Part shown: positions 33,980 to 45,320 of the stretch, piece by piece
Layout of the letters: every line of letters begins with the position of its first letter
Position numbering within the stretch: the first letter of the stretch is position 1
Source of the DNA: Paragonimus skrjabini miyazakii
Lineage: Eukaryota > Platyhelminthes > Trematoda > Plagiorchiida > Troglotrematidae
Assembly: GCA_014338405.1 (NCBI GenBank)
Contig: JTDE01000109.1
Location: 63,338 to 127,337 of the forward strand
DNA length: 64,000 bases
Reading direction: 5' to 3'
Position numbers and translations under genes: made by a program
The notes under the pieces: generated by a model
Databases searched by the model: none
Seen by the model: the letters and a program-made list of their open reading frames with translations, nothing else
What the model was told of the DNA's origin: nothing

Positions 33980-34985
33980 CTACTGATCCAGACCAAAGTT
34001 TTTAGTCCGGCTCATGAATGCACAGTAGCATTTTGGCCACCACCTTCTTAATCGCAAAGTAAGCTTGATCGATTCGTCATATCTGAACGTTCAACCCCAA
34101 TCTCGTGAAAATAATGTTCAAATTGTCTGAACATTCATACTGAAGAGTACAGGTAACCAATCTTGATTGTAATGCTGTCGATCTGTAATTAAGTCTTCTT
34201 AGTTAGTTCGAAGCGACTGGTCCCGTTGTATACGTTTTGCTACCTATTTATGACCCGAAACATAGTAATCAAGACTTCTACTGATCGATTTTTGCACGCG
34301 TTTGAAAATTTACAAACAGGCAACTACCAACACGCATTAACCAGTAGTACATATTGATATCTTAACGTGTACCACCCGGCTGAAATCTAAGTATCAGCTA
34401 GACACCGTTTTGTTGAATCTACAGTAGTTAAAAAGTTCTAAATTAATCTTCAATGTTTATCATTTGATGGTAAAGTATGAATAGTTGTGCCCACACTTCA
34501 CTGACTGTAGACTACCACTTGTTTTTCTTCATTGGTATGGCGCCGTGTATACAATCATTCTTTCGAAAACAATTTAGGACGAGTCTGTGGTCGACGAGTG
34601 TTGGCACATGTGTTTGTGACTGAATCAGGGTAACGGTATATTTTAAATAGTCAACAAACTTATCAAGGGGCTGAATAAGGAAGTGAAGAATGACAGACAG
34701 GATTGTCGTACTGGAATTGTTTTGTTTGTAAAGTTCTGGCCCACAGTAAAATGTCTGGTAATTTGAAAACGTGAACAAACATTGTGAAAATATAGCTGTG
34801 TAGGAATTACAGGAAATTTATCATTCAAGCGTATCTGCAAGCGCTTGCGTACATATGAATCTGTGTTGAAGGAGTTCGAAATACAAGGAAAACGATGAAC
34901 ACTCTTAGCTTTACAGGTTCGACAACAGTGAGACAGTTTAACAGTAAGACCAGTGCTTAACAGTAGACTCGGTAATTTTCAACAT
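33980..34985. other. No recognisable gene
   Basis: Nothing recognised on either strand. Confidence 0.4.
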
Positions 34986-34989
34986 GCAC

Positions 34990-35185
34990 TGTTTGATAAA
35001 TCCTGATTGGGTGGCCTTTCCTCTGGATCACTTGGTAGATTCAAAATAACAGAGTGCGTCGTCTGAGTGACTGAATTCCAATGTGGAATTTTTGTGCCAC
35101 CGGCATAACTCTTCGGCGTTTTGGCATGCTGTTTCTATTGCTGGATCGAATCTAACCAACGTCAAAATTTTTTACAGTCGAACAA
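34990..35185 (+). repeat. Degenerate repeat S1 copy lacking the A-box half
   Basis: TGTGGAATTTTTGTGCCACCGG and later GTTTTGGCATGCTGTTTC align with the S1 body and tRNA-like domain. The A-box half of the tRNA-like part (about 25 bases) is absent, and the B box is changed to GGATCGAATCT. This is the oldest-looking copy of the family here. Confidence 0.55.
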
Positions 35186-38100
35186 CTTCTAACACAAAGT
35201 ATGTCGTTGCTGAGTAGTAGGGGATATTGGTTTGTTTAAATCAAGCATGTTTCACACATAAGATTAAAATGTTCGAGTAAATAAGCGGACGGAAAGCTCA
35301 CAAACAGCCTGTCGAACATAGCACGAACATTTTTCGGCATACAGCAGACAATAGCCGGCCAACAGAAGTTGGTCAATAAGACATATCGCCAATGTACTAC
35401 AGGACAATGGATAACCAGTCTGGTCCAATACTGGGTTGAGTGTTCTTAATGTGCTTGAATTAGTTTGCCTCGTGCAGTCTATTGCAGATTGGAAACTCCC
35501 AGATGCCGAAATAATATGATCGGTAAATCCTTTGGTTCACCTGATTCTGCAATTCTAGTGTATTTTTCATAAACTAGCCGTTTTTGTTGGATAAAAACCT
35601 ATTTCTTCATAAGTGGTGTGACTAACATAATGCATGTGCCTCCTCCCATTTGTCACCATTGCAGTGAACAGCGTCCAGGTTTACTCAGCTTATCTGAATA
35701 GGTGTTCTAACCCCCTTGTCGGCCTCTGTCAAACCGTCCTAATAAAAACCATGAACTTCACAAGACAATGCGGGCATGTCTGGATGCGGACACATCGATC
35801 ATTTGAATAGAAACAAGGTATATACTGAGTGAAAGTTCTAAACGCCGATTTTGTTTTCTTAGCCAATGTTGTACGATTTGGAGACGGATTGGGGTAATGT
35901 GGAACACTCGTTCATACAAAATAGTACCCTGTTTTACTCATTGTAGAAGTTGCCAAGTGCAGTCGAAATGACTGTGTTGTATAACTCTACACATAGTGGT
36001 GATGAACGGAAGCTTACTACTGGTAGCTCAGTCGTACAAAATATTCAGACCACTTTGGAGTATCTGTGTCTGTGCAATATTATCCATCCCATGCAACATC
36101 TTAATGTCATCAGCATATATCAGCAGCAGTGAATTGACAAACTATGGAACTATGAACTCGATTGAAATGTATAGCAAAGGTTTCAGTAAAGAACTCGGAA
36201 ACCCAGTAGCAAAAGTGTGACAGAATCAGCCCAAAAATGCACTGCCAATTTCACCAATAGAGTGGAGACCTTAGGCTTAATCGGTGAACTAATGAATTAT
36301 CTAACAATAACTTATTAACAATCTATGCCATTCCCACTCTCGCTTACACTCGCCTGAGAGACGTAGGTTCATTCAGAATGACACCGATCTCAGAATTACG
36401 CATACCAGAATGACGCCAACGGATGAAATGTGTCAACCCCACTTAACAATTAGCAACCAGCATCGCATCTTTTTGATCAAAGTCAATGTTGTTCATGCTA
36501 GCGCAGTCAAGTCAGAAGCACGGAGCAAGAACGCCAAGTATCATGAGTTTACACACACCTGTTCTTATACTTAATGTGGTCGGGTAGTCACCATGCTACT
36601 CATTACCATGCGAGCGTACATACAAGCTATGGTCGAGAATATGAGAAGGTTGTCAAATATGAATGGCAAGGTAATAACGAGATCATCTGGTCCATTGCAA
36701 CAGCAAGTCTTACCAGTTTGTAAGAGAATTCTAACAAGGTTTGCGACAATGCGATAATTAAGCATTCACGAAATACATTGAGCAAAGTACAATTATCAAC
36801 AACCGGTTTAGCTCATCGGCATAACTGCTATAGTCTGTAACTTGTCTTTATGGAAGTAACGCGAAAAAAGGAGCAAATGGGTCCTGGGGGTATAAATGAC
36901 GTGTTTGAACGTGGAGGCTTGTTGGCATGGATTATTTGGTCCCAAAACGATCAGTTATTTACAGCTTATCTGCTTAATATTGTGTTGAACTGATTTGGCC
37001 AAGGACGCCCAATCTTTGTCTGCTTATTCTAGCTTGAGCCTATTTGTTTGAATGCATATATGACAGACTGACTGCATTCATTCGACAGTGCATAAAAACC
37101 TTTCCCATATTCCATGTTGTTCGTTAGACAACCATGCAAACCTAATCAGATACTAGTGTAAATGATTATCAGTCACACTCTCCATGGTCCATACACTATC
37201 AAAAATAATACAATTGGCTTACTGCTAACACATTTAAAACTATGTAACATTATCTATACTTCCCTGGTTTCAGAAAACCTACCCTCACAGAGGGACTGAA
37301 CAGAAATTTCATAAACTGGTCTGGACAACTTTTTATCACATTTCTCTAGTACTAGCGAAGAAGTGAATCTGGGGACTTGTTGCCACAACTTGGCAATAGC
37401 TTCGGAACACCGATTGTAAAAGATACCTATTTCCATGTTACTGGGTGCAGATATGAGAAATTCGCAGCTAGTAGCACACTAAAGTACTTGACAGTGGAAA
37501 GTTATCACACTTTCTATTTCAGACTATTATTTCAACTGTGTGGGGTTAGTCTGAGCTAGCAGAACACTGAGGGTACCGGAGGCTAGAATGTCGAAGAATA
37601 GTTTTGGATTATGACCAACATTTTTGATCAGATCTTGCTGGTATTAGAGTTTTTAATTTCCTACAGTTGTTACTGTCGGGTTACGGAAAAAGCAGTACTC
37701 ACTGTACGATTTGTCACTTCTCTGTATTTTGTATGTGTTCCGAGCTGATAGGTTCGTGGTCGGTAGACACCTCGTGCAGGGTCGTAGTGGGTGTTTCCAA
37801 CTGAACCTCCTGGAGTGCCTACTCGGATCAAACGTCGAAAAATTTAATAATCGCCTCTACGACAAACAGCAACTAATTGTTCAATGACACTGGTTTTGAC
37901 ATCAGATCAATGTATATCTATACGCTGGTGATAAGAAAGATCATTATGATACTGATGACGATGCTCTTACAGTTTCACACAGAACTTCACTTTTCGGGCT
38001 GTTACAATTGTTTCCAGGCTAAATGACTGTAACTGAAAAAGAATAGCACCTTTTTGTAAGTTATAGATAGTACAAGTAATCTCATACTTTCTGGGGACCA

Positions 38101-40376
38101 CTCTGTCAAATAGAAGTTCTGTTTAGGGGGTATTTTGATTACACTATTCAAGTAGGGAGAAAATTAGCTGGAATCTCATAGAACAAAGACAGCACGTTGA
38201 AAACCTGACCAGTTAATTATATTGATAAGAAAGATCAAGGTCAATAACTCTGTAAAATATCAGTTTGGGATCATTTCGTGAGCAGTTTAGGAGTTCGGAA
38301 TTAGCAGGCGCCAACTCTGGAAATAGGAACTAAACGTAAATTGCACACTACAGTTTTTGTGAAAGTACCCTTATAACTGTTCAACAATTTTAACACTGGT
38401 TCTTTGAAAGGTATTTCGGGGTCGTCAATGACACTGCCGAGAACACTCATCTTGTAACGTGCAATTATCGAATTCAGCATGCAAACTGACTTTAAATTAC
38501 GAACTTCCTGCAAAGCTTCATATATACAACGGCGTTGCTCTGTTTATTTTGTGCCACTGATGAATACCTGAAAGTTGGTTTATATAATGTGAACACTAAT
38601 CCTTTTTATTTGCAGCATTCCCATTTGGATGAGTTTTCATCCAACTGTTTTCAGAAAGAAGCGCTATGCATGAGCTTTGCCCTAGTTAGAAACAAGGTAA
38701 AGCACTGTTGCTATAATTTGAATTTACTTCAGCGCGCTTTCGAGATAGACATGTTGACGACCGCAGGGTAACCACCGCATCAGAAATGATGCACTTGTTA
38801 CATCCAAACACAGTGGCTACTTGTGTTATTTACTGTCATATACGTGCGAACCTATGGCGGAACGTATATCAGGATATCGTCATAATAACACAATGTATTA
38901 ACCGTTTGTTTACATGGGTCATATTATCTTACTGTATTTGACTATTCCAAGTACCCCGTGGGAATTAAACAGATGAGTCCACTGTTAACAGACGAAATTG
39001 TCTTCGATGAAACCTACCTTTCCAATTCTCCAGAAATATCAAGTTAGCTGATGATTATGAAGTGATCGCTCAACTTTCAAGGCAAGGGCAGGATACTGGA
39101 CTACACAACAAACTTAAAGTTGGTGAGGTTAAGGGTTGATAACCGGATCGAAAAAATGAGATGCTATAAAAATGTCTTTCGGGTCGGTAACTCTTATGCT
39201 TGAATTTGTTTCACTTTCCAGGTTCACTTCTGGGTTACGTAATCCAATTATGACTATCTCCGTCTAAGTGAAACGACAGGCACCGGATTCTAGTTTCCTT
39301 CTGATTGGTTCTGTTTACTTAGTTCCGGATGAGAGTGATGTATTTCGATTCCCAGATTTTGGCTTGGGCGTGTCTACTAATGTCTTAACAATTTCCATTT
39401 AGACTTGAAGTCTCCCGTTTACATTTTAAATAATTGAATGAAATTAACTGGATAAAGAGTATTCCATACTAATGCTTCTGACTGGGCGCTCAGGTTGGTC
39501 AGTTTGGTTGTGAAAAGTGTGTATTTAGTGGAATTGAGGTGAACGCGCTTGCAATATGATCACGAGGATTGAACCACGAAGGTCAGGCAGAAAAGGTACT
39601 GGCAGCTCCGCTTACTTTTGATTGATTTTTGAGAGTTCATCTGTAACGAGATTCTGTTTTCAAATGTTCAGCAACGAGCCTCTAGTAAAGCAATTTACAT
39701 TAGGCTGCATGTCAAGCCAATAGGATAAAAGTCATGTTGTCACCTAATTATTTTCAACAAAAGTTTGATGGAAAAGTAGTAAGTTGTTTGAATTGGCCAT
39801 TGGAATTTTCGTGTTGGATTGCTGACTAGAGCAACCGTTGGACATGAGCGTAGCTTATTTGAGCACAAAGTTCTGAATTAATTAAACAAATCCCTATGGA
39901 CCCTGCGACAGCTTCCGATTATTAGGACGAGATATCGACTGAACTGATGAGTCCAAGCTTAAGCGGTTCACACTGTGGCTCGATTGAAAAATGTATTTAG
40001 ATTCAACCCGACCGAATTCTTGTAACGCATCGATGCGTCACACTAGAGTGTAGCATCCTATTGGGTGTAATTTTTCACATGCTTCTGCGGGGCTGGCTGC
40101 ATAAACCAAACGACCAGGTGCATACCTCAGAGGGTATATGCACATCGCCTCACAGGCCTAACCAAAAAAGCAGCGTAGTGTTGATTCATTTCGATGAATC
40201 AGATTAGAGTATCGCAAGGATAAACTCTGGCGTGAAAATTCCATTTCAGTAGTAGAAGACAAGAGTGATGAATAACTGGATACAATAAGTATTCACTGGA
40301 CCAATGCAATTAGATACGTTCAAGGAAACTACACCATTATTGATAATTGAATGCGGTTGGGTGTTTGCTTATGACG
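35186..40376. other. No recognisable gene
   Basis: About 5 kb of AT-rich sequence with only short frames (for example 38,535-38,771 plus). A CTGATGAGTCC near 39,944 resembles a hammerhead box but lacks the second box. No repeat family of the window was recognised here. Confidence 0.4.
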
Positions 40377-40612
40377 ATTCAGTCATGTCTACTGGGAGAT
40401 CAATGACACGGTGGTCAACAAGGTTATCCCATGAAAACGTTCTACGAGTATAACTCCCGGCTTTGGCTGGGATTTACAATACTGACAGTGTCCAACACGA
40501 ACAAAACTAGGGAATTTGGTTTCTTGTCGATGAAGACTAAATGAAATTTCCGTGGAAATGCCACAGTTGTAATAAACCGTGAGCGATGTTCAACTAACAA
40601 ATGAAATTTTTT
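40377..40612 (+). mobile_element. SINE-like repeat S2, second copy (hammerhead lost)
   Basis: This copy aligns with 26,106-26,340 from end to end: ATTCAGTCATG at the start, CAATGACACGGTGGT, TCCCGGCTTTGGCTGGGAT, and TGGAAATGCCACAG near the end. At the hammerhead position (about 40,475-40,522) it reads ACTGACAGTG, so the first core box is altered, and the second box is ACAAAAC, so it should not cleave. The tail ends in a T/A-rich stretch. Confidence 0.62.
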
Positions 40613-41399
40613 TTGTAGAAAACTAAGGTATCGCTAAGTCACTTGAGCAGGCACAAAAGTTGAGCATCAAACAAACTTTCCAAATCACTGAAGGCCACAA
40701 TGTCGTCGGTTCAAAGAGAACAAGTCGTACTCTGAACACTATGGAAGCTGATGGTGTTCAGCTACGCTATTTAAAAATGTGCATTCAAAATTTGTTTCGC
40801 ATTTCAGACTGTCTCAGTCATCACCCGAACAAGATATTCGCTTCTGTTAAGACTTTGCTAGTTTGCCATAACTTATTGTGTGATTGTTTTTTTGACGAAC
40901 AGTAGATAGCAATCTGTTTATCAGCCTACCTTTTACTTCCAATAAGGTCCTCTCTGAGAAATTGGAAATCCAATCTTGTGTTGTGAGCCAAGAATGTGGA
41001 TGACTCAAGGGTTGCTTTTTCAGAAAAGCAACACATGGGTCATGCGTCTCAACATGAAAACGAAAAAACATTCATCTGCGTTCGATACTAGGCCCAGATC
41101 GTCACGGTTGCCATAGACGCCAATACTCAGTTTCTTTAAGTTCCTTCACATACCAAGAACCACTTCAAGCGGTGCTGCACTCCGATGTTTCTTCTTGTAT
41201 TTCTGTTGCGGCTCCTTCAGTGTCAAAATCTGTGCACTGGCCCCACTACTCAATAGCGGGGGGGCGAGTAGTATGGTACGATCGTTCCTCCTCATTGCAC
41301 TAGTACCCCTTTTCGTCAACTAAAAGAACGAAGCTGAAGCAAACTTCTTTGGGTAAATGTGAATGGTGCTTTTCTTGTAAATTCCCGGACCTAAACATC
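40613..41399. other. No recognisable gene
   Basis: A short frame (40,660-40,905 plus) without motif. Otherwise nothing recognised. Confidence 0.4.
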
Positions 41400-42235
41400 T
41401 AAACACTTAGATGTTGAGAAGATTTAGCGTTGACCCAGATGGTCTGGGGAAATATTATCCGGACGGGCGTCCGAAATTTCAATGAGCAATTATTGGGCGG
41501 CCGGGAACGGAAGCGGGCTGTGTGTAAGGGAACCATCAATGCCGTGAATTGTAGTGTTATGATTATATGGCGTTGCGATGTGTGCGTTCGCGAATGCGCC
41601 GGCTGTCTCGGATTAATAGGTCACCCACGTACTCATAGTACACCGTCGGCCGAGAGAGACAACGTGTACGTTAGGGCCAAGTAGGTTATGTCGGTTATAT
41701 CTACATTTTCGTTAACATTGACCAACAACTACATTCGTTCGAAACACACCAGCTCTCCTTTTCAAAAACCTGGATGCCTATGGCTTTCTATCTTTTCTCT
41801 TCCCCAGCCCTGTTGGTGTATTGTATGATAAATGTTTTGTATATTTTCGTCGAGTCCAATATTGGATTCTGCTTTTTCTCCTCATTGTATGCAAAGTGCA
41901 CTAATATTTATTTGCATACTAAATCATCTCTTGTACCACATTTCAATAATCTTTCTCCTCAGTTTAGATCTTACCACTGGGGTCTTTCTTTGTTTGGTTT
42001 CTGGGAGATAAGGGTTCTAATTTCGTGTTATTCTATCAATTGGTTAACCACTACTGATCAACTGGACACAAAAGCCTTACTCTCACACTTTCTGGTTTTA
42101 TTCTTTCAGGTTTACACTGGATACGTTGTGTGTAAGTGGAACCACAAGTGGTGCAGTGCAAGCCATTTTTGATTATGGTTAATCGCAGTCGCCTTTCAGC
42201 CAATCCGAACCGGAAGCCGCCAACCGTAACTTGGA
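41400..42235 (+). mobile_element. LINE copy D: 3' end with C-terminal zinc finger
   Basis: 5'-truncated copy of the LINE at 1-900. The coding tail (41,418-41,684, ending in TAG) retains the basic stretch GRERKRAVCKG and the best-preserved C-terminal finger, WRCDVCVREC...LIGHPRTH, a C-x2-C-x12-H-x3-H spacing. It ends THSTPSAERDNVYVRAK. An in-frame stop lies just upstream (TGA at 41,415), so the copy was already broken or truncated. About 550 bases of 3' untranslated sequence follow and end at AAGCCGCCAACC. 5' truncation with a retained 3' end is normal for LINE insertion. Confidence 0.78.
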
Positions 42236-42504
42236 GTTCGTTATTATTGCTATAAATGTGTAACAAAACATGATTTTCAAGCAATATTCAATGTCAACCT
42301 CGTTAGTGTGAAGAAATTCAAACTACTTTGACGTATCAAAAGGCGAGTCACATTGCGGTGTATATTATGAAGAGCAGAGGATAGAATTTGTTGGGGCACC
42401 TCTTCATTCCACCGACTGGGTAGAATCAATCAGCCTCGTGAATGGTTTACCAAAATTGTGATTTTGGCTGAACATTTGTATATGATTATTTGGTTGCGCC
42501 AATT

Positions 42505-42700
42505 GTGACGTTACTGACGTTGCAGTTAATAAGCAAGATTAATTATCACGGGAGCCGGAGTGAATATTCCAGTCCAGATGACGGTATGTACTGCTGAGGA
42601 GCACTGGTAAGAGCGAATCTTGTGTTTCCTTTCGAAATGGAACAGGCAAAAGGTTTACTTGAATGCAAAAGCTTCGACCAGTTGTAATGATGATCAGGTT
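42505..42700 (+). repeat. SINE-like repeat S2, degraded copy
   Basis: ATAAGCAAGATTAATTATCA, then TTCCAGTCC and TTTCGAAATGGAAC align with the S2 family. The first hammerhead box is still CTGAGGA (42,594-42,600) and GAA follows the stem II region, but stem III and the cleavage triplet are gone. Confidence 0.45.
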
Positions 42701-44599
42701 TAAATAACTGGAAATTATGCCTGTGAGGAATGGAGGCTCAAATATTCATAATCCTTTTTGTCGCGGCATCAGACCGAGAATGAGAGTGAATGAGTGAGAA
42801 GTCTAAGCTGCTCTCCATCTGATCAGTGGTTACTTCAAAGCTGTTTGATATGGAACACTTGCCATAACTCGTGTTTCTATTCCGGTTTATTATATAGATG
42901 TTCATCCAGAATTCCACAGCTAAGATCCTACATTTCTAGTGATAAGTTACACACGAAGCGCGTGCCGTGGCTTGTGGGGTAGATGAGGAGATATTATCTT
43001 GTATGCGAAGTTATTCACATCAATATCTTTGAAGGTTCAGCGTCCAGCGATTTCATTGCTTTAACTGTGGTTGTACCATGCTTGGGAGAATGTGTGGAAG
43101 CAAGGGTACTAAGACTGATATAACTGACGAATAATCGTTTGAGTAGACCAAATTTCGTAACCATATACGGTGACGGAATGAACAGAGGACTGTGTATCCA
43201 CCCTTCATAAAAGGGCTTACCTGTTCCCATCGCCACAATCGATGTGTTCCTAAGGTTGATAAGCACTGCTTTGCGAAAAATGTCAGGGAAGTAGGTACAT
43301 TGAATGATCGAAGGGCTTCAGAAGTACTGCTTCCAAATTGGGTACAAGGACTGTCTCGGCCTGAAAATAGGATTTAGTTCAAAGTAATTAACAAGATCTC
43401 AGATTCATTCATTTGATCTAAGTGGAAATGATGCGTTGCATGACATTTAATTTATTGTAAGTTGAAATTCAGCTTGATGAACAGTGAACTGGAGGGAAGC
43501 TGGGGAGCGAGAAACAGAAAAATTTACCTAAGAAGTTTCTGATCACGTTGACAAGTTAATCTGTTTAGCTGTCTCTTAAGGTGAAGGTTGGTAACTACAA
43601 AACCTGGCTGAAGGATAGAAACGGCCCTCCAATAAAAATACTCAACATGACAGTTGGATGTTCAGATCACGCAGACGTTGTCGATCAAGTTAAACTATCA
43701 TACTGTGCATGCAGTTTGGCTATCCAGGTTTTGCCCGTACAGTCTTCATTGGAATCAGCGACTAGGGTTTTCCTAGCAAACGATCTGGCACATCAAAGCT
43801 TCTTTCAAAATGAGTAACAGTTAGTTAAGGTTTTTGACTAGGTAAGGTTTCGTGGATTTCTGAATTAATATATAGATGAATGAAATGTGGTCGCAGGATA
43901 TGTGTTGGAAAATCAAGAACTGAATAACTGACGAAGAATTTACATTGGTCACAACCCAACAACTTGGTAGAAAACCATATGGCTGGGGTAGAACTTTATG
44001 GGATAACTGGAGCAAAACAATCATTCTGGACTGAAATGTTGATAGTCTAAATTAACTTGAAATTGACAAATATTTCCTTGGACAATACGCAAACTGACCT
44101 AACGAGGGAAGAATCTCCAGTTCATTATTTCTTTCTGAAAGGGGATGGCTGTGAAGTCTTCCTGGGCAAGAAAACTATGACCAACTGTGATTGATTAAAC
44201 TGAACAAGGTGGATTGTACCGCTGTGAGAAATCTTAAGCCAGTTTAGACAAGTCAGTGTTAGAATTAGAGTGCGGAAGTATCCCGTTAAGAAGACGAAGT
44301 ACCCCAATACGAGCTCGATGATCGACGAACTGTTACTTATCCCGACCCCGGAAATACGGGCTAGACGACTACGTTGCAAGTGCCCTGAGCAGAACTCATT
44401 CATTTGCACATGTTAGCCTTGAAGAGATTGCCTAACTGATGCTTTTTGATAATGTGAGATCAACTGGCTATTGGAAATCCGAACGTCAGTTCAGTTGACA
44501 CAGCTTTATTGTTTTTCCATCAACTGAACAGCACTGATAACTGTCCACAACCCTCGCAACCCTACAGTTTTCTTAGCCAGCCCATTTTAGAAAAAACGT
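42701..44599. other. No recognisable gene
   Basis: Several short frames (42,794-42,982, 43,581-43,817, 44,125-44,409) without recognisable motifs. Confidence 0.4.
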
Positions 44600-44765
44600 T
44601 TGAAATCCTAGACGGAGTTCAACTCACCGTCCTGACATAGATATACCCCACGGGCGGTAATTAACCTTAGGAACATCGATTCTAGTGATTATTTTCGAAA
44701 GCGTAACTGAGAAGTCTATGGGGATGCAAAAGCTACAGACGATCTTGGGCGATGTTCGAGCGGTA
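44600..44765 (+). repeat. SINE-like repeat S2, 3' part
   Basis: TTTTCGAAAGCG, GAAGTCTATGGGGATGC and CTTGGGCGATGTTC match the S2 tail. The 5' half and the hammerhead cannot be followed. Confidence 0.45.
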
Positions 44766-44819
44766 TCGCCACATCTTTCACTACCTATCAGTTTCCTCAG
44801 GTTTGTTTATGTTGGCTTA

Positions 44820-45320
44820 GTACCATGAGGGCAACCAGTCAACCAAACAACCAACAGGACACACAAGGCAGCAACAAAAATTGCAGACCCCAGCCAGGGC
44901 ACGGCCAAACGCACGGGTCTAGACGCATGCACGTATGTTTCAGTCTGACAACTGGCCTACCGATCGATTCTGCACACACGAGACGACCCCGGTGGGTGCG
45001 CACACGGCGCGCTGTCTTGTGAAAGCTGAGTGTGTAGGAACACGTGTACAAGCGTCCATGATGTGTGTGCGAGCACTTACGATACGACAAAAATCTGGAT
45101 GAATCACGCAAACGCGTTGGGATGTTTGCGCGTGTGCCCTGATTACGCCCTGTTCATTTGGGCTTCCAATCAGGACTTGTGTAACGCTTACTTCGGCAAT
45201 TTTTGTGCAAGCTGTCCTGAGTGGTCTATTGCCGGGACTTATTTAACCCCAGTTCACTTGTTATTGACAGCAACTCGGGGTCACACCAGACGTTTGACCG
45301 GAGGACCTCCGTGAACGACA
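44820..45320. other. Unassigned GC-richer island with frames on both strands
   Basis: This 500-base stretch is clearly richer in G and C than its surroundings. It carries frames at 44,825-45,022 and 45,030-45,314 (plus) and 44,839-45,111 (minus). The plus frames are rich in C, H, R and W (for example NRPQPGHG-like and CPDYALFIWASNQ pieces) but match no family I know. It may be an unrecognised mobile element, such as part of an LTR, rather than a host gene. Confidence 0.3.

Noticed and set aside
39944..39985. CTGATGAGTCC, identical to the first box of schistosome hammerheads
   Set aside because: The following sequence lacks a matching stem II strand and the GAAA box. A GGACGA lies upstream, not downstream, so no hammerhead forms.
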